Shown here piece by piece: positions 13,001 to 26,800 of a stretch of 64,000 nucleotides of DNA; the first letter of the stretch is position 1; the number at the start of each line of letters is the position of its first letter. Source of the stretch: Glandiceps talaboti (lineage: Eukaryota; Hemichordata; Enteropneusta; Spengelidae); the NCBI RefSeq assembly GCF_964340395.1, contig NC_135553.1, positions 3,375,001-3,439,000 on the forward strand. The letters are read 5' to 3'. A program made the position numbers and the translations under genes. Under the pieces are notes generated by a model. It saw only the letters and a program-made list of their open reading frames with translations. It was not told the origin of the DNA and made no database searches.

Positions 13001-13348
13001 TTTACTTTTATTGTCTCTATTTTTTACAGGTTCCCAAGACAAAAAGATAAATACAAGGTGAGAAAAGTTATCACAGATTGATCAAATTAGACTCTGAAAG
13101 ATGAGAACAATCAGGAAAGTGACAGAAGAGCATAAATCATGTAAACAATAGAGTGCAGCACAAATATGTATGTATGTGAACTACAACATACATTCTACAT
13201 GTCTATCCTTGCATGGAGAAGTGCCTAGTGTCTCCTGAATTATAAAATTTGAGAGGGCTCAAGTTTCAGAAAGAATTCATGATTTGTTTCTCCCCAGCAT
13301 GGAGTAAGCAAAGCAAGGCCATGATGTCGTTTTCTGTGTGGCAACTAG

Positions 13349-13395
<47 letters not shown>

Positions 13396-14982
13396 AGATT
13401 TTGTTCCAGTTGTATTTCAGATATATAATGAAATTATATGTTTTGATATTGCAGGGTGAGAGTTGCGTAAGATTATAATTTAGGATAATTTATCACATGC
13501 ATTTTGAATAGTTTAATATTTGAGTAAAGACTGATTTAAGAGAATTAATCAAAGGACGATCTCACTACCACAAATTATACCATACTTAAGTCAAGTTATT
13601 GTCTTTGAACAGAAAATATTGATTATATACCCTGGTTGTTCTACGCTACGATAACCCCTGTCTACATCACTGGTTTTGCAGTGCTTAAAATATGGTCAAA
13701 ATGTTCCAAATCACTATTATTTTTTATGATTTTTCATAAATTATGCATTAGGGATAATTATGTTATTCCCCAATATTTTACTTCATTCAACTGGAAAATT
13801 CTCATGACCTAAAGGTTTATCACTAATCATCTAGTGACTCGTAGAGACATGGCTCGTTTAAGGCACTCGTATTTTGCTCAGTTGGGGAACAAAGAAAAGA
13901 ATGGAGAATAATATTGATGGCAGACACTTGTTTGCCACAGTTCTTGTTTTCTTTACTAATAGTAATACACACATTTCTTATCTTAACTTTCTCATTCGGA
14001 GTTCTAGTCACATCTAAATTAGTTCACTAGTGAGTATATACAAGCCCATAGCTATATAATGGGCACGTTCAAGATACCTAACGCAAGCTAACGGCTGGCG
14101 AAATGACTTTTGGGCATATAGGAAACGATTAAATGGGCTGTCTCATAAAATACCAAAATGGTGGTTCATTAGAATCAAAAAGTTTTCTCATAATACTAGA
14201 GATGTGGGTATTTATTGTCAACAAGGGTGAGTCGGCCAATTTGAACATACCATTGCAGTTTCATCAGGACACAAGGAAGCTTCAAAAGGCTGTCTATTTA
14301 CGACTTGGTGAACTATTTATCATACTCACTACTGTTCATACTACCGAAGTGATCTTTGACCTTTGACCTTAGCTTCAAGTGTCAGGTCCACTCGCTTGCT
14401 GTCAAATGATGAATCATACCAGTATACATGTACATGTATGCCTGTACAGTTCTGCACTTTCAAGTGTGGTGGTCGAAAATAAACAATAATGTGCATGAAC
14501 TTTCTCTGTTATTAAAATGGGTTGAAAAAATGACTATGCTATGAGTACTACAAAGTTGCATTTGCCAATGAAATTACTTTACGCAGACACGCGTGACGGC
14601 AGTCATCTTGCTTTTCATACGGCGAGTCATATCCCGAATATGCACGCCACCATTAGCTTACATTGATTTTAGCTGCTAGACCCTCAGGCTATTCTACTTA
14701 CTTTAAAAGCAAAGGACGGTGCAGAGAGGGCACTAGCCCAAAGTCTACCTGAACAGGTACTGTCAACATGTTTTGGCAGATCTGAGGTCTTACAACTTGC
14801 TGCTGTCTTTGGCAGGTCTTGAAAATTGCAAGTACTCCAGGACACAGACTACTTAGCATCAGTGAAAATGACTACTGGTCATAAGGACCGACATGTAGCA
14901 AATGCTGCTGGTCCTCAAGGAAAACTGCTGGTCCAGACTCAATGCAGTTCACGTTCACGACCTGTATCTACATCACCCCCCC

Positions 14983-15021
<39 letters not shown>

Positions 15022-18000
15022 ACACACACACTTACAGATCAAATAAACTTCAATATGATACAACATATCTTTTGATAGTTATACAAAAGTAAAAGATAGT
15101 ACAATGAATTGTTTACTATCCACTTTTATCTCATCAATCTGTTCTTACAAATGAAAATTTCCACTCACAGAGTCAAAAACTAACTTGGAAGTAAATTTTG
15201 GATTCGCAACCAAGTAATTTTTGACTCTGTGAGTAGAGATTTTCATTTGTAACTATGAACCCACAGACTATGAATATTCATTCTCGCATAACCTGTTCCA
15301 ATGGACTATAGTGGTCTGAGACTGAATGTATTCATTCCATAGAAATATAGATCCATAGATTGTAGATAATATGGGTAAATCTACATTATCTGCAGTCTCT
15401 AAGAGGTCACAATCCTCTCCTTTCTCACTTTGCGATTCACTAAATTCTGAATCACATAATACAAAGTCAGATTCATCATCTGTGTCAACAGCTGATGTAG
15501 CTTTCCCACTCTTAGCGAACGTAGACCCACAAATTCACCATAGCAGAAAGTTTTGTCAGATAACTATCCCTCTTGAAAACTATGTATTCGCTTTATTCAA
15601 TTTCCATCCACACAGTGATACGGAGTGGTTTCGTCTTCTTTCAGTGTTTACAAAAATGTACTGAAGCCCCCCCCCCCCCCCCCCATGAAGCCCTACCTGT
15701 ATACCCTACCATGGTGTATTGAGTATCATCTCTGACTGTTTGTGTCAAAAATCTGAACATGATGAAGAGGACTATGGCTAAAAATGTCTACAGTTTTTTT
15801 GATGTGGAAGCGTGATGTGTTGACTATGAACCCGCGTTCAAGGCATGATGTACGGTAGTAATTTTCCAGATACAACAATGGCAACAAAAATTGCAACATT
15901 TCTAAGTTCATACATTGATTACGACACGACAGGACGTACATTATCATATGCATCAAATTGAAAACAATCAGAGTACACATTTGTTATACTGTTTTTACAA
16001 AAATAAAACCTATCGTACTGAAGATATTTATGAAGCGTACCAGCCTTCTTTATTAGTTAAAACACCATTTTCAGAGGAGTTTATATGTTTTCCGTCATTT
16101 TTCTTTGATCACAGCCACACACATGGAGAACTCCAGTGAATTGATCGAGAAACCCGCTAACATTTACTGGCTTTAATACCAGCCTTTGAAAAAACACAGT
16201 GTCTGTTTCTTCTTCTTTTCCGGAAGTTCAATACTGCCTTCTAAATATCGCCACATACTTATAAATACAACGTGGAACTGTCTCAAACACGTTAAAAGTT
16301 TCATACACTTCAAACAGTAAATACAACAGTGATTATTATATGGCGGAAAAAGACGCATGCGCTGAATGCGTAAAATGAGTCTGAATGTCTAAGACGTTCT
16401 GATTAGAAAAGACACAAATAATTTGAGGAATACAACCAATCATGTGTTTGCTAACATAATTTCATAAAGTAAATGCTGTATGCTACGTCATATGTAGACA
16501 TGATATCAACATTGACAACAACACGTGTAGTCGCTTGAACAAGATCTCGAGATTAAAATGGGTAACACAAGATCAGATTCATGTAGGTGAAATTGGATAT
16601 ATCTTTGAATAAATGTTATTATTTACTCCAAATTCCAATTGGTCATAAGGACCGATAAGTTGTAATTCTGAAAAAACTGTCGGTCCGAACGGAAATCTGT
16701 TGGTCTCGGACCGAAGGACTGAGGTTAATTTCGCACCCTGCTTGGCATTATATCTAGACTATGAAATTTGTTGTGTAGTCATGGTGAGACTCAGTAAAAT
16801 GATTGGGTATTCTAGCCACATTTTACCTACTTACTATCTTCTATTCTTACTATCTGGAGGTTTGGAAACCAAGACTGTACTGTTTGCAGAAGTCATTGAT
16901 AAGAAGATATTATGTTATGTACTATATTGATTCTATATCATCTGGTGACAGCTCAACCAGTTACAAGATTTAACATGTTTCAGTAGTTCATGTCGGTATA
17001 GCAAATTCAATGAGGTGCGTTAGTACTGAGTGCTCTGCTGGATATCAAAAATACTGATATGTTTCATCAATTGGCAGATTTATCATGTTTTAACAAATAA
17101 TCTGCAATAGTAAGAAAAGGGTGAAGAAACCAGTTTTTGCGTAACAAAATGATAATAAAAGTCAAAGTTTTTCTAATGCTTGCGTGCAAACATGTGAATT
17201 TGAATGGCCGGTCGTATTTGTGCGAGTTTAATGTTCGAAATGCTAATTTTCAAGCCAGGTGTACAAGATGCCATTCATGTTGAGACCTTTTTTTTGAAGT
17301 CGGAGGATAAACATGTACTGTGCGAATGAAAATGAATGTTGATATACATGTACATATCATGTAATAGCAGTAACTGTCACTGCAGTTGGGTATGCACTTG
17401 ACTTTGGGTACAATTTGCTCCATATATGCTGTCACCTTTCAGCTCGTGTGATATGCAGTAAATTGTACGCCCAAATCAATTGTATACATATGTGTTTCAG
17501 GTTTAACGCTTAATTAGCATATTGATCTTAACAACCGTCGAACTGGTAGCGGTTCTTGATGTGCAATTCATAAATAACATAGTCATCTGGGAATACTCTC
17601 CATATTTTCCACATGGCTGTGTTGTTATACATAGGGTATTGACTTCTGTAGAGAAAGCCCTAGAAATACAATCAGTGATTACTCTGTGGAAAATTAAATT
17701 TATTTGATGAGTACAGGAATGATAAACATAGTAACTAAATTATTCTAATCTCTACCAATTGATGAATTCAAATCATAATTATGATTATTATGATATTATC
17801 TCAATTGATGTCATGTTTGATTTGGCAATTATATCATTGATGTCATCTTTGCAAAACATAATTTCATAAAATTCTTATTAGCACTTTACTGATTAGCCTC
17901 TTCACCCTAAATGAGTTTTACTAAATCCAAAAGTGAAAAGAAAATTTCTCAAATGATATCAAATACTCTATATTGTCTTGAAGTAGGAGATGTAATTTAT

Positions 18001-20840
18001 ACATTTTTGACAGTTCGCAATATGCACTGGAAAAGACGTAATGGAAACGCTGAGTATAATTATTGTAAAAATATTCAAGCACACCAGCTGTTACACTCGT
18101 ATACTAGAAATTTCTCTGAAGTATTTATGGTACTCATGTTTGATGATACTTTCAAAATTCAAAATGTAAAACTGTAGCCACATGCATATGGCAATTCATT
18201 GTTTAATGTAGGACATGTACCAGTTGATTGGGTTCAGCAAGGAATAAATGAATAGAATAAATAATCGCATTGTTATTACATTGTAAGCAGGATATGAAAG
18301 ACTCCAGGTTTTTAACAATCAAACACAATGGTTGGCAGCTTGCCAAGTCCTGTACATGTAATTTGGCAGTTTGCCAACTGTCAGGTGTTGTTTATACTGT
18401 TGCATAATTTGATATAGTGTAGATAAATGAGTGGGGGCCTCAAGGGCTTTATGTTCCATGTCTTGTTGCATGCACTTCAATACATTAGGTTCTCAAAAAA
18501 ATTAGGTCCATTTGTACTTCAATTTTTCAGATTAGATATTTTAAGAGTTGCAGACCCCTTGACAGATAAACATACCTGATGATGACCTACTGTAGACCAA
18601 AAGAAATGGTGACTCTGGTTAGTTTGTACTAGTGTTTGACTTTGAGGCATATATATACTTGAACAAACAAAATGACACAAATTGGTGTTTGGAGAAAAAT
18701 TCATCTAGGTCAAAATATTTTAATGTTGGAGGCTTTTAGTATATAATGGGCTCTGTGCGTCATTTCTCTTACATTGATGTCATACACGATGGGTATAACA
18801 TTTCAATCACGTGCAATGACAAGCAAAATCGGGTTTCATCGTCTCAAACCACAGCCTGTTTTACAGCAACGTTCTTAACAAGCCTCCCACAGGCCATGGA
18901 TGCATTTATTTCGAAATGTAGTGGTAGAAATAATAACTCTGGTTTGCGAGGATGTCGGATTTTTGATTATTAGTATTTACACAAAAATGGTGGAATAATT
19001 TTTCATCACCATGTTCAACCGTAGGCTATACATACAACATTACAGTAGAGTCGCATATGCATATGCATATGTACAGTAGAACTGGAATTGCGTTGATAAA
19101 TTTTGACATTTACACTGTCGACAAATATTATAAATGAAAGCTTAATCTCTTACACATTTAGAGAAAAGTGCTCTGTTTTATTTCTCTAGTAGAGTCCAGT
19201 AACAGTCCTATATGATCGAGATGGGTTGAGAAATCACGATGTGCAACAACATGCAACATACCTTGCAGTCATGTGCATATCTGCTTTCTTAGCAATGAAC
19301 ATGTTCTAGAATTCATTGTCCAAATTTGTATAGTAAAATGATAAATTGCAGATTAGTTCATTTGCAAAGTTATAAAATAATATCATAGACTATGACAGAA
19401 ACCGACAAATTTAGCTGATGAATCAATTTCATCTCTTAGTCACATGGAAGTAAGTATTTGAGGGGTGGGGGGCTGTGTCTTCTATGAAGACTCACTAGTT
19501 TATTGGTTTTGGGTGATTATTGCCATATCTAGACTAGATGCTACCCATGGTATCAAATCATCTCTTCACCCTATCTAGCTCAATGAGAAATCATGAACCA
19601 ACAGTTCATACAAATGGGTAAACCCCTAACTGTTGTAGAATGATGTAGCATTGAGCTGACAGATATGCGTATTTGGAAATTACATAATTGCCCCAATAAA
19701 CTGTAACTTATCATTGGGCAGAATTCTATGATTGATTAACTCATCATGTATGTTAACCATGACTGTGGATGGCTTTGGTTGAATTTCAAAATTCATCTCA
19801 AAACCGTGTTGAGCTAGATAGAGATCTTGATATTTGACTCCACACATTGCTCTAGACTATGCCGTATGCTGGTTGATTTATGTACAGGTATATATTCAGC
19901 AATCAATTTACTCTGTGAAGTGACATAGCTCCAACAACAATGGGGAATAACATACACATGAAGCGCTAAAATGTGTGTGGAGAAGCTAAAGAAATGACAC
20001 TATATGCAAATCAGGCACCAACTGACAACTTCTCTGGGCTACAGTCAAATTCAGTGTGTAACTCTGAAGATTTAAGAATGTCTTCTGTCAAAATCACACT
20101 TTCTTGTTTTAGAAAAGACACATTACATGATTTGATCACAAGACATCATTCTCAAAGGGCTATACAGCATCTACAATGACAGTGCCAGTTAATTCAAATT
20201 TATTCTCCATTAAATCTCCTGAATATAGTCATGGTATATATTAATCGTGGAGATGAAGCCGTTGGCAAGAACACTTTTCATGATCAACTTGTGAATTTTT
20301 AGTTAGTTTTCTTTTCATCTTTATGTTTGAACCATACGCATGTAAATGTGTGTTTTTAACCATACATTTACATATATCCAATGCAGTGTGATGTTGAAGT
20401 ATCCCTCACATGTGCCTTTAGTGCATTAAATTTCATTATCGTTCCTAATGAAAGATTTCATCAGTGAAATTTTATAATAATTAGAAGTTTTCCAGTTGTC
20501 TATGCACGATCCTGCCGAGGGTGAAGAAATTGTACAGTCTTGCTCTTGAGATAATGACCCTTTTAAGCCCCAGTGCATTAAAATCGGTTTCGGCCCAATT
20601 TAGTTAAATTTATACAAATCACCTCGGTGTAATTTCAAATAAATTCAAAGTAAATCAGTTTGAAACTGTATTTATACAAGTTATAACCAAAAGCGTATTT
20701 CCAAGTGCAATTTTATTTTGAAGGAGTAAATCATATCAGACAAGGGATGCTTGATGTTCTATCAGTTGGTATCAGTTTTATTAGCACAACTGAACTGATA
20801 ATGTTAAGTAGTGCGATAGGCATGATGTGGTGTCTGTCCA

Positions 20841-20871
<31 letters not shown>

Positions 20872-23800
20872 GCGTGTGTGTGGATGACTTAAACTCAAAA
20901 GCCACCAAACCGATTGGTATTTGGTGGGGACATTACTTTTGGTGTCTAGTTGGAAAATTGTTAATAAACAAGTGAATAAACATTCATAAGATGTATGTAA
21001 ATGTGCCTTAGCAACAAGACCATGCCCATAGCAACAGCCGAATGATCACGTACATTGCAGTGGTAACTACACAGATTGATAGACAAATGAATAAACAAGT
21101 GAATAAACATTCATTAAATGTATGTAAATATACCTAGCAACAAAACCATGTCCATAGCAACAGCCAAGTACTCATGTATATCACAAAGATAACATCAGGG
21201 ATTCATAGACAAGTGAACAAGCATTCAAAAAATGTATGCAAATATGTCTAGCAGCATGACCACACCCATAGCAACAGCCAAATTATCACATATATTGCAA
21301 GGATAACAACAGGGCTGGATAGGCAACTGGATAATCATTAAGCAAATGAACACATGTAGCTAGCATGGATCACCATGTGGATAAATATTTTTAATAAACT
21401 GTACAGTTGTGCACCAACACCATTGGCACTATTTTTAATCCTCTAAGTTGTGATATTACAAACAATTCTAGAGATGCAAACACATAAATTGTACCGAGAA
21501 GATGAATAGATTTGTGACCAACAAGACCTAGTGCAAGAATATCGTAATGGAAAACCATGATGTGACATATTGTGTTACAATGAAATTTGTATCAATTTTG
21601 TCATCATGAACATTATATGTCATGCTGAACAGTTTTGAAAAAAATGTAATTGAAGGAAAAGGGAGTACAAGAATTGGACCTAATGCCAGCAAACAATGTA
21701 GTGTAACATTCCAAGAAGGATTTTACTAACTATGGGGGGGGGGGGGGGGGGGGGGGACCTGTAGGTGGTCTGTTATGACAAAATATATTCCCATTGTTGT
21801 AGTTTTAACCCAGAACATAGCTTGTTTTGTGGTGTCCTTTGTTTTCTGTTTGTACAAAATGTGAAGAGGGCAGGCCACTGCCACACACATGTCCACAGAG
21901 AGTTCACACCCATGCCAACTACATTCAACATAACAGACTGGTGAACTATACTTTCTTACTAGTACATATCCATACAACAGAGATTGTATCAGTTATGTTC
22001 TTATCAGAACTGAAGATTGCCCTGATGCCATATGCCTATAAACTGGATAATGGTACAAGTCACTGGTGGTATTACCAAAAATGTTTGGCACTGTGCCAAG
22101 ATTTTATTCTAATAGTGAATGCTTTTGTGTTGGTTAGTAACAAAGATCAAATTCCTAGTAACCTCATGCCTCTCTGTCCATTGTTCAATGAATTCTATTC
22201 AATAGATTGCAATAAAGTACTTGCATTGTAGAAAATCCAATATTCCTTTCTGACATGCAAATCATGTACACCAACTGCGGTCGTAGATTGATTGTGAGCT
22301 TGGAACTGTTCTGATCTGTAAGCTATGCAGTGGAAGGACACGACCACATGTATTTCCTCACAAAGCATTACTACTAGAATACAAAATGTGTTTCTCCCAC
22401 TGTGGTGTGCTAGGGCTGTAGCTCACAAAACTTCAGGTACACATTCTGTGATAGAAGATCAATGACTTTTCATCAGCCAGAATGTTATGGGGACATTGAA
22501 CAGACAGCATTCAGTTTTGGAAATAGATTCTTTGGCTCTAAGAGAATGTTTAATAAATCATTAGACTTTCTTAATTTGTTGTAAAACGTCAAAATAATAT
22601 TGTGAAACAGTAAATTGATACTTCAAAATTCACCCATTTATTTTCTACGTAATCCACTAAAAAAGTACCCTTTTCTATGTACAGATTAATTTTATCCAGA
22701 ATTTGATGTGATCATTATTTTTTTGACAACATTTGTAAAGCTAGAGCTATTTTATTCTGCAGTTTGTAAATTTAAGATTTTTAGGTTCATAAAATGTGGA
22801 CAAATATTTTGTAATGCACTTTTATCTAACCCTATTTTCTTCATAATCTGGAGTGGACCCCCACACACACCCACACACACACACCCACACACACACATAT
22901 CTTTTTTCCAATTCAGAAGATATGCTCTAACACAATTGAAAGTAAAGTAATGTGTCTTGCTCTTCTGGATGCTATGGTACTCCCAGAGACCATGTTTGTG
23001 AACCTGTGCTGTTTGAATCGTGAGGTATCTGGAGACAGAGACAGGATGATAAATTTGTATCAAAACTAAATTGGCCTTCACACTAATTTCTTTGTTTTGG
23101 AGTAATAAAAGACTACCTATTATGTTGAGCTGCTTTTTTTGTGTGTTCATTGTAAACATGTGTTGGTGAGCTTGATTCATATGTGAACCAACACAAAGAT
23201 GATTAATTTTGAAATCACTATTGAAGCTCATTATTGACCATGAAAAGAATGGCATAATATAGTAATTAAATATACATCTGGTGCCTATTGCACAAAACAC
23301 ACCAGTATTTTCTGCATCAGTCATATTTCTTTTTGTCAGAGATAAGGGTTTATCTGTTTGATCTTTATAGATATTTACGATGTAATTTGATGAAGAGAAA
23401 TGGGTGTTGCTGTCAATGGTGGAATTGTTTTGACAGCAGTGGAACATGAAATCGTGATCTGATTGGTCATTCCATTATCACATAATATATGTGATCTAAT
23501 TTGCATATGTAACCAGTTCGGGCTGGTTCTGTGAATCTTACCATGGTGATTTGACTGAGATAAGGCTGTTATTGATTTAATTTTTGAACAGCAGACTGGC
23601 TTCAAAGTGCATGCCATTCACATGCTTCTGTCTGTTTTCCCATTCACACTCAAACTTTTCACAGCCACATGCATGGGAATAATGCAGGCAAGGCAAATGG
23701 GTAGGTGATAAGTATGATGATAAGTAGCTTCAGACAGAATTAGTAGATGGTTTTTTTTCCAACTTGGTTTTTTTATATTTGGTTAAGTACTACTGGTTAG

Positions 23801-26800
23801 CACCAGATTGTCAATGGTTATCAGTGTTACTTATCAGTATTTGCTGGCTAGACTAAAGTGCAGTGTGCAGTGATATTGTATTCAATGTACATGGATTTAG
23901 GTCAACAAAGCATGCAAGGCAACAGTGGTATTTTGGCTACCACTATTTGTGTGCATGCTGTATTTCATTGTCTTTTTTATAATCAGTCTGTGTGAAAGAA
24001 AAATATTATGACTTGACAAATATGTAACTGTATACTTTAATGGTGCTATAATTCTTCAGAGGCCATCACAGGACATTTATTCATGAATAGTGAAGCTGCA
24101 GCAGTTAGTGAATATATTATGCTGCTGTTTTACATCCTGCTTGGCCCTGAACTGTCACGCATACTAATTAGTCATGTCTGGCTATGGGGCCTCCTACAGG
24201 TATTTTCTCAATGATTATGAGGCCTTGTAGGGGACTATACAAATGTAGTGACTGTAAAACTGTTGTGACTAACAATTACATCAGATATATTAGAATTCTG
24301 CAAAGAAAATATGGTCAGTCAGTTGAGAATTCAAAGTTTTGTGTTTTTTTGACAAGTCTTACGAAGTTTATACGTAGACCAAATGTACCATGCGATTTAT
24401 TATTTGCAGGTCTTTCAAGTGGATTAGAAATACATATATACATGTCAGTCTGTCTAGTGGTCAGATTCTAAAATGTTATTTTTGAAAATTTTCAAATGAG
24501 AATTTTTTTCAAATTATGTTACTTGATTTTGATATCTCAAGAATTGAAGTATGACGCAAGTTTGATTAGTCAATTCTTCTTTATAAAAGATATCAGAAAT
24601 GACTTCAAATTAGTCAGAGTAGTTTGTTTCTATGCTTAATTGTTTTCTGCCAAGTAACACCAGATTAACACTTTTGTACAATTGATGTTTTTTTCTGTGA
24701 GTCTGTAGAACTATGTCTTATACTAGATTACTACGAGAACTCAATTTTGCCTAATTGTGCAAAAATAGTGAAGAAATTTGATATCATAGATTGATAGAAC
24801 TAAAAGCACCATGTATGCTTAATCCAACTTAGAACTATGATAATGAAGGACTGTGTGTATCATGCTGTTGTTGCAATGCTTCATATCAGAATATATGTGT
24901 TTGTACATATACAGTACTTTAAGATGTTATTCCCCAATATTTTTCTTTGTTCAGCCAAGTAAAATATGAGAGACCAAAGGGGTCTTTGTCACTATGAGTC
25001 GATAGATGAGTAGGTCACGAGTATTTTCCGGTTGAATGAAGAAAAATATTTTAGAATAACATAATTATACCAGTGCCAGTAATATCAAAGAAAAATTAGG
25101 GCAAGTAATGGCAATTTTGAACGTTTTGACTCGTATTTTGAACACAGCAGAACCAGTGACGCAGATGTGCGTTGTTGTGACATAGACGACCAGCGTATAT
25201 ATTTCATAATTTTTGTTGAACCGGGCTCATGCATGGTATAATGTTTTTTGTCAAGACAACGGTATGACAGTCAAGTGATTTATTGATGTCAAAACTAATA
25301 CATCTTGAAGTTTCTCTTGAGATAAAGAAAATCTTCCATATCAATTCTCGATACGTGAAATAGAATTTACCACCATGGCGTGTCGTAAAATAATGATCAT
25401 ATGATTTCTTGTTCACACTATGATTCACACACTATGCATGCATTATTATAGATGCCTGTGTGAGAATAAGTCGACCTTCTTGTTCTATTTGACCCTCTAG
25501 CGTGATGTAAAATGCTAATATTACTGGTATGAGAAATTGATGTTCTTGTTCTATTTTGACCACCTAGTATGAGGTAAAATGTTATTGCAGGTACTGTGAG
25601 TTGACATCCTATTTTTGACCCTCAAGCATGAGGTGAAATATTATAAGTACTGAGAATACTCCCGTTTGTTCTATAGATTTTGACCCTCTAACATGAGGTG
25701 AAATGATATTGCATGTACAGAATTGATCGCTGTGATCAGTCTCTCATCACAGTAGTTCACATTATTTCAATGTGTCAAAAGTGTGATCAAACCTTTACCA
25801 GAGGTTAAACCCTTGCAGGAAATGCCCAAAACAGCCGAACACAAGTCAAGTGCAGTACGTTTTTTTTTTAAGATTTCAGTCAGTGCAATGTTATCACCCA
25901 AACTTGTATTTGAGTTGACAGCAATAATCAATACTAGTGTACTTTAGTAAGGACAGGAATAAGTTTTACTGGATTCCTTTAAGTTGATCAGCAGTATTTA
26001 AATCAATACTAGTATACCATAAAGGCAGAGATCAGTCTATAACAGGATTTTTTCATGCAGGACACGTTGCAGTTTGTGCATCCAGACTGCTATATAGATA
26101 CTATTATTGTGAATTGGTAAACTTTGGATAAGTAAACTCTCAACTGGCACACTGACTGCTACAAATTACAAGCAAGCTGTCATTTCTGGAGAGGGTGCTA
26201 CACAATCATATTACACAGTACAAAACAACATAACAATAATAGTGCACTATTTTGCAGATTTCAGATTTGATACCATTATGGTTCTCCCCCGTGTATGGTC
26301 AGAGGAGTGCCGGTCGGTCGTTTACACTCATTAGCATTACTTTTCACAAGGTAGCATCAAAAGATGTCGGGTTATAATCAAGTCCATAATTCACATTCAA
26401 CATAAACCGCGGGGCTTATTTGAGGCATATTGTTCTAACATTTTCTGCTTATTGGTACTGATACGTACCAGCCAGCGTGGAGAGAAGACTACATTGTACC
26501 TCTCTAATCAACTTGGTCATTCTAGTCAATGAAATTGTGATCATGTTATGGCATAATTTGAGATACCTATGCATGGGTATATTTCTTCTGTTCGATGCTC
26601 TTCTTGTACATCTTTGTCACTACAAAGGCAATATCCTTGTCAGACCTGAGCCTGTACATGAGTACTTCTATTAGTATTAACTTTCCAGTGCATCATGCAA
26701 ATATGAAGAGTAACTGGAATAGTTTATTCAAAGCAGAAGATTAGCTTTTAAAGATATCAAGGAATAATTCCTACACTGCAGTTCTATGGAGACAACGAAC

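Larger units (their letters stand above)
10074..13029 (+). other. ATF7IP intron 1
   Basis: GT-AG intron of 2,956 bp. It holds CpG-containing sequence near 10178-10210 and 10405-10430, the copy 1 palindromic MITE (11445-11750) and the 34-bp minisatellite (11779-12430). Nothing else recognisable. Confidence 0.5.

Noticed and set aside
15371-16139. Two neighbouring small frames (97 and 74 codons) that look mildly protein-like
   Set aside because: Sizes are well within chance expectation, no matching splice phases join them, and no family is recognised.
21827-22231. 134-codon frame in intron 2
   Set aside because: About one frame of this length is expected by chance in a window of this composition; it starts at a non-ATG codon and shows no recognisable domain.
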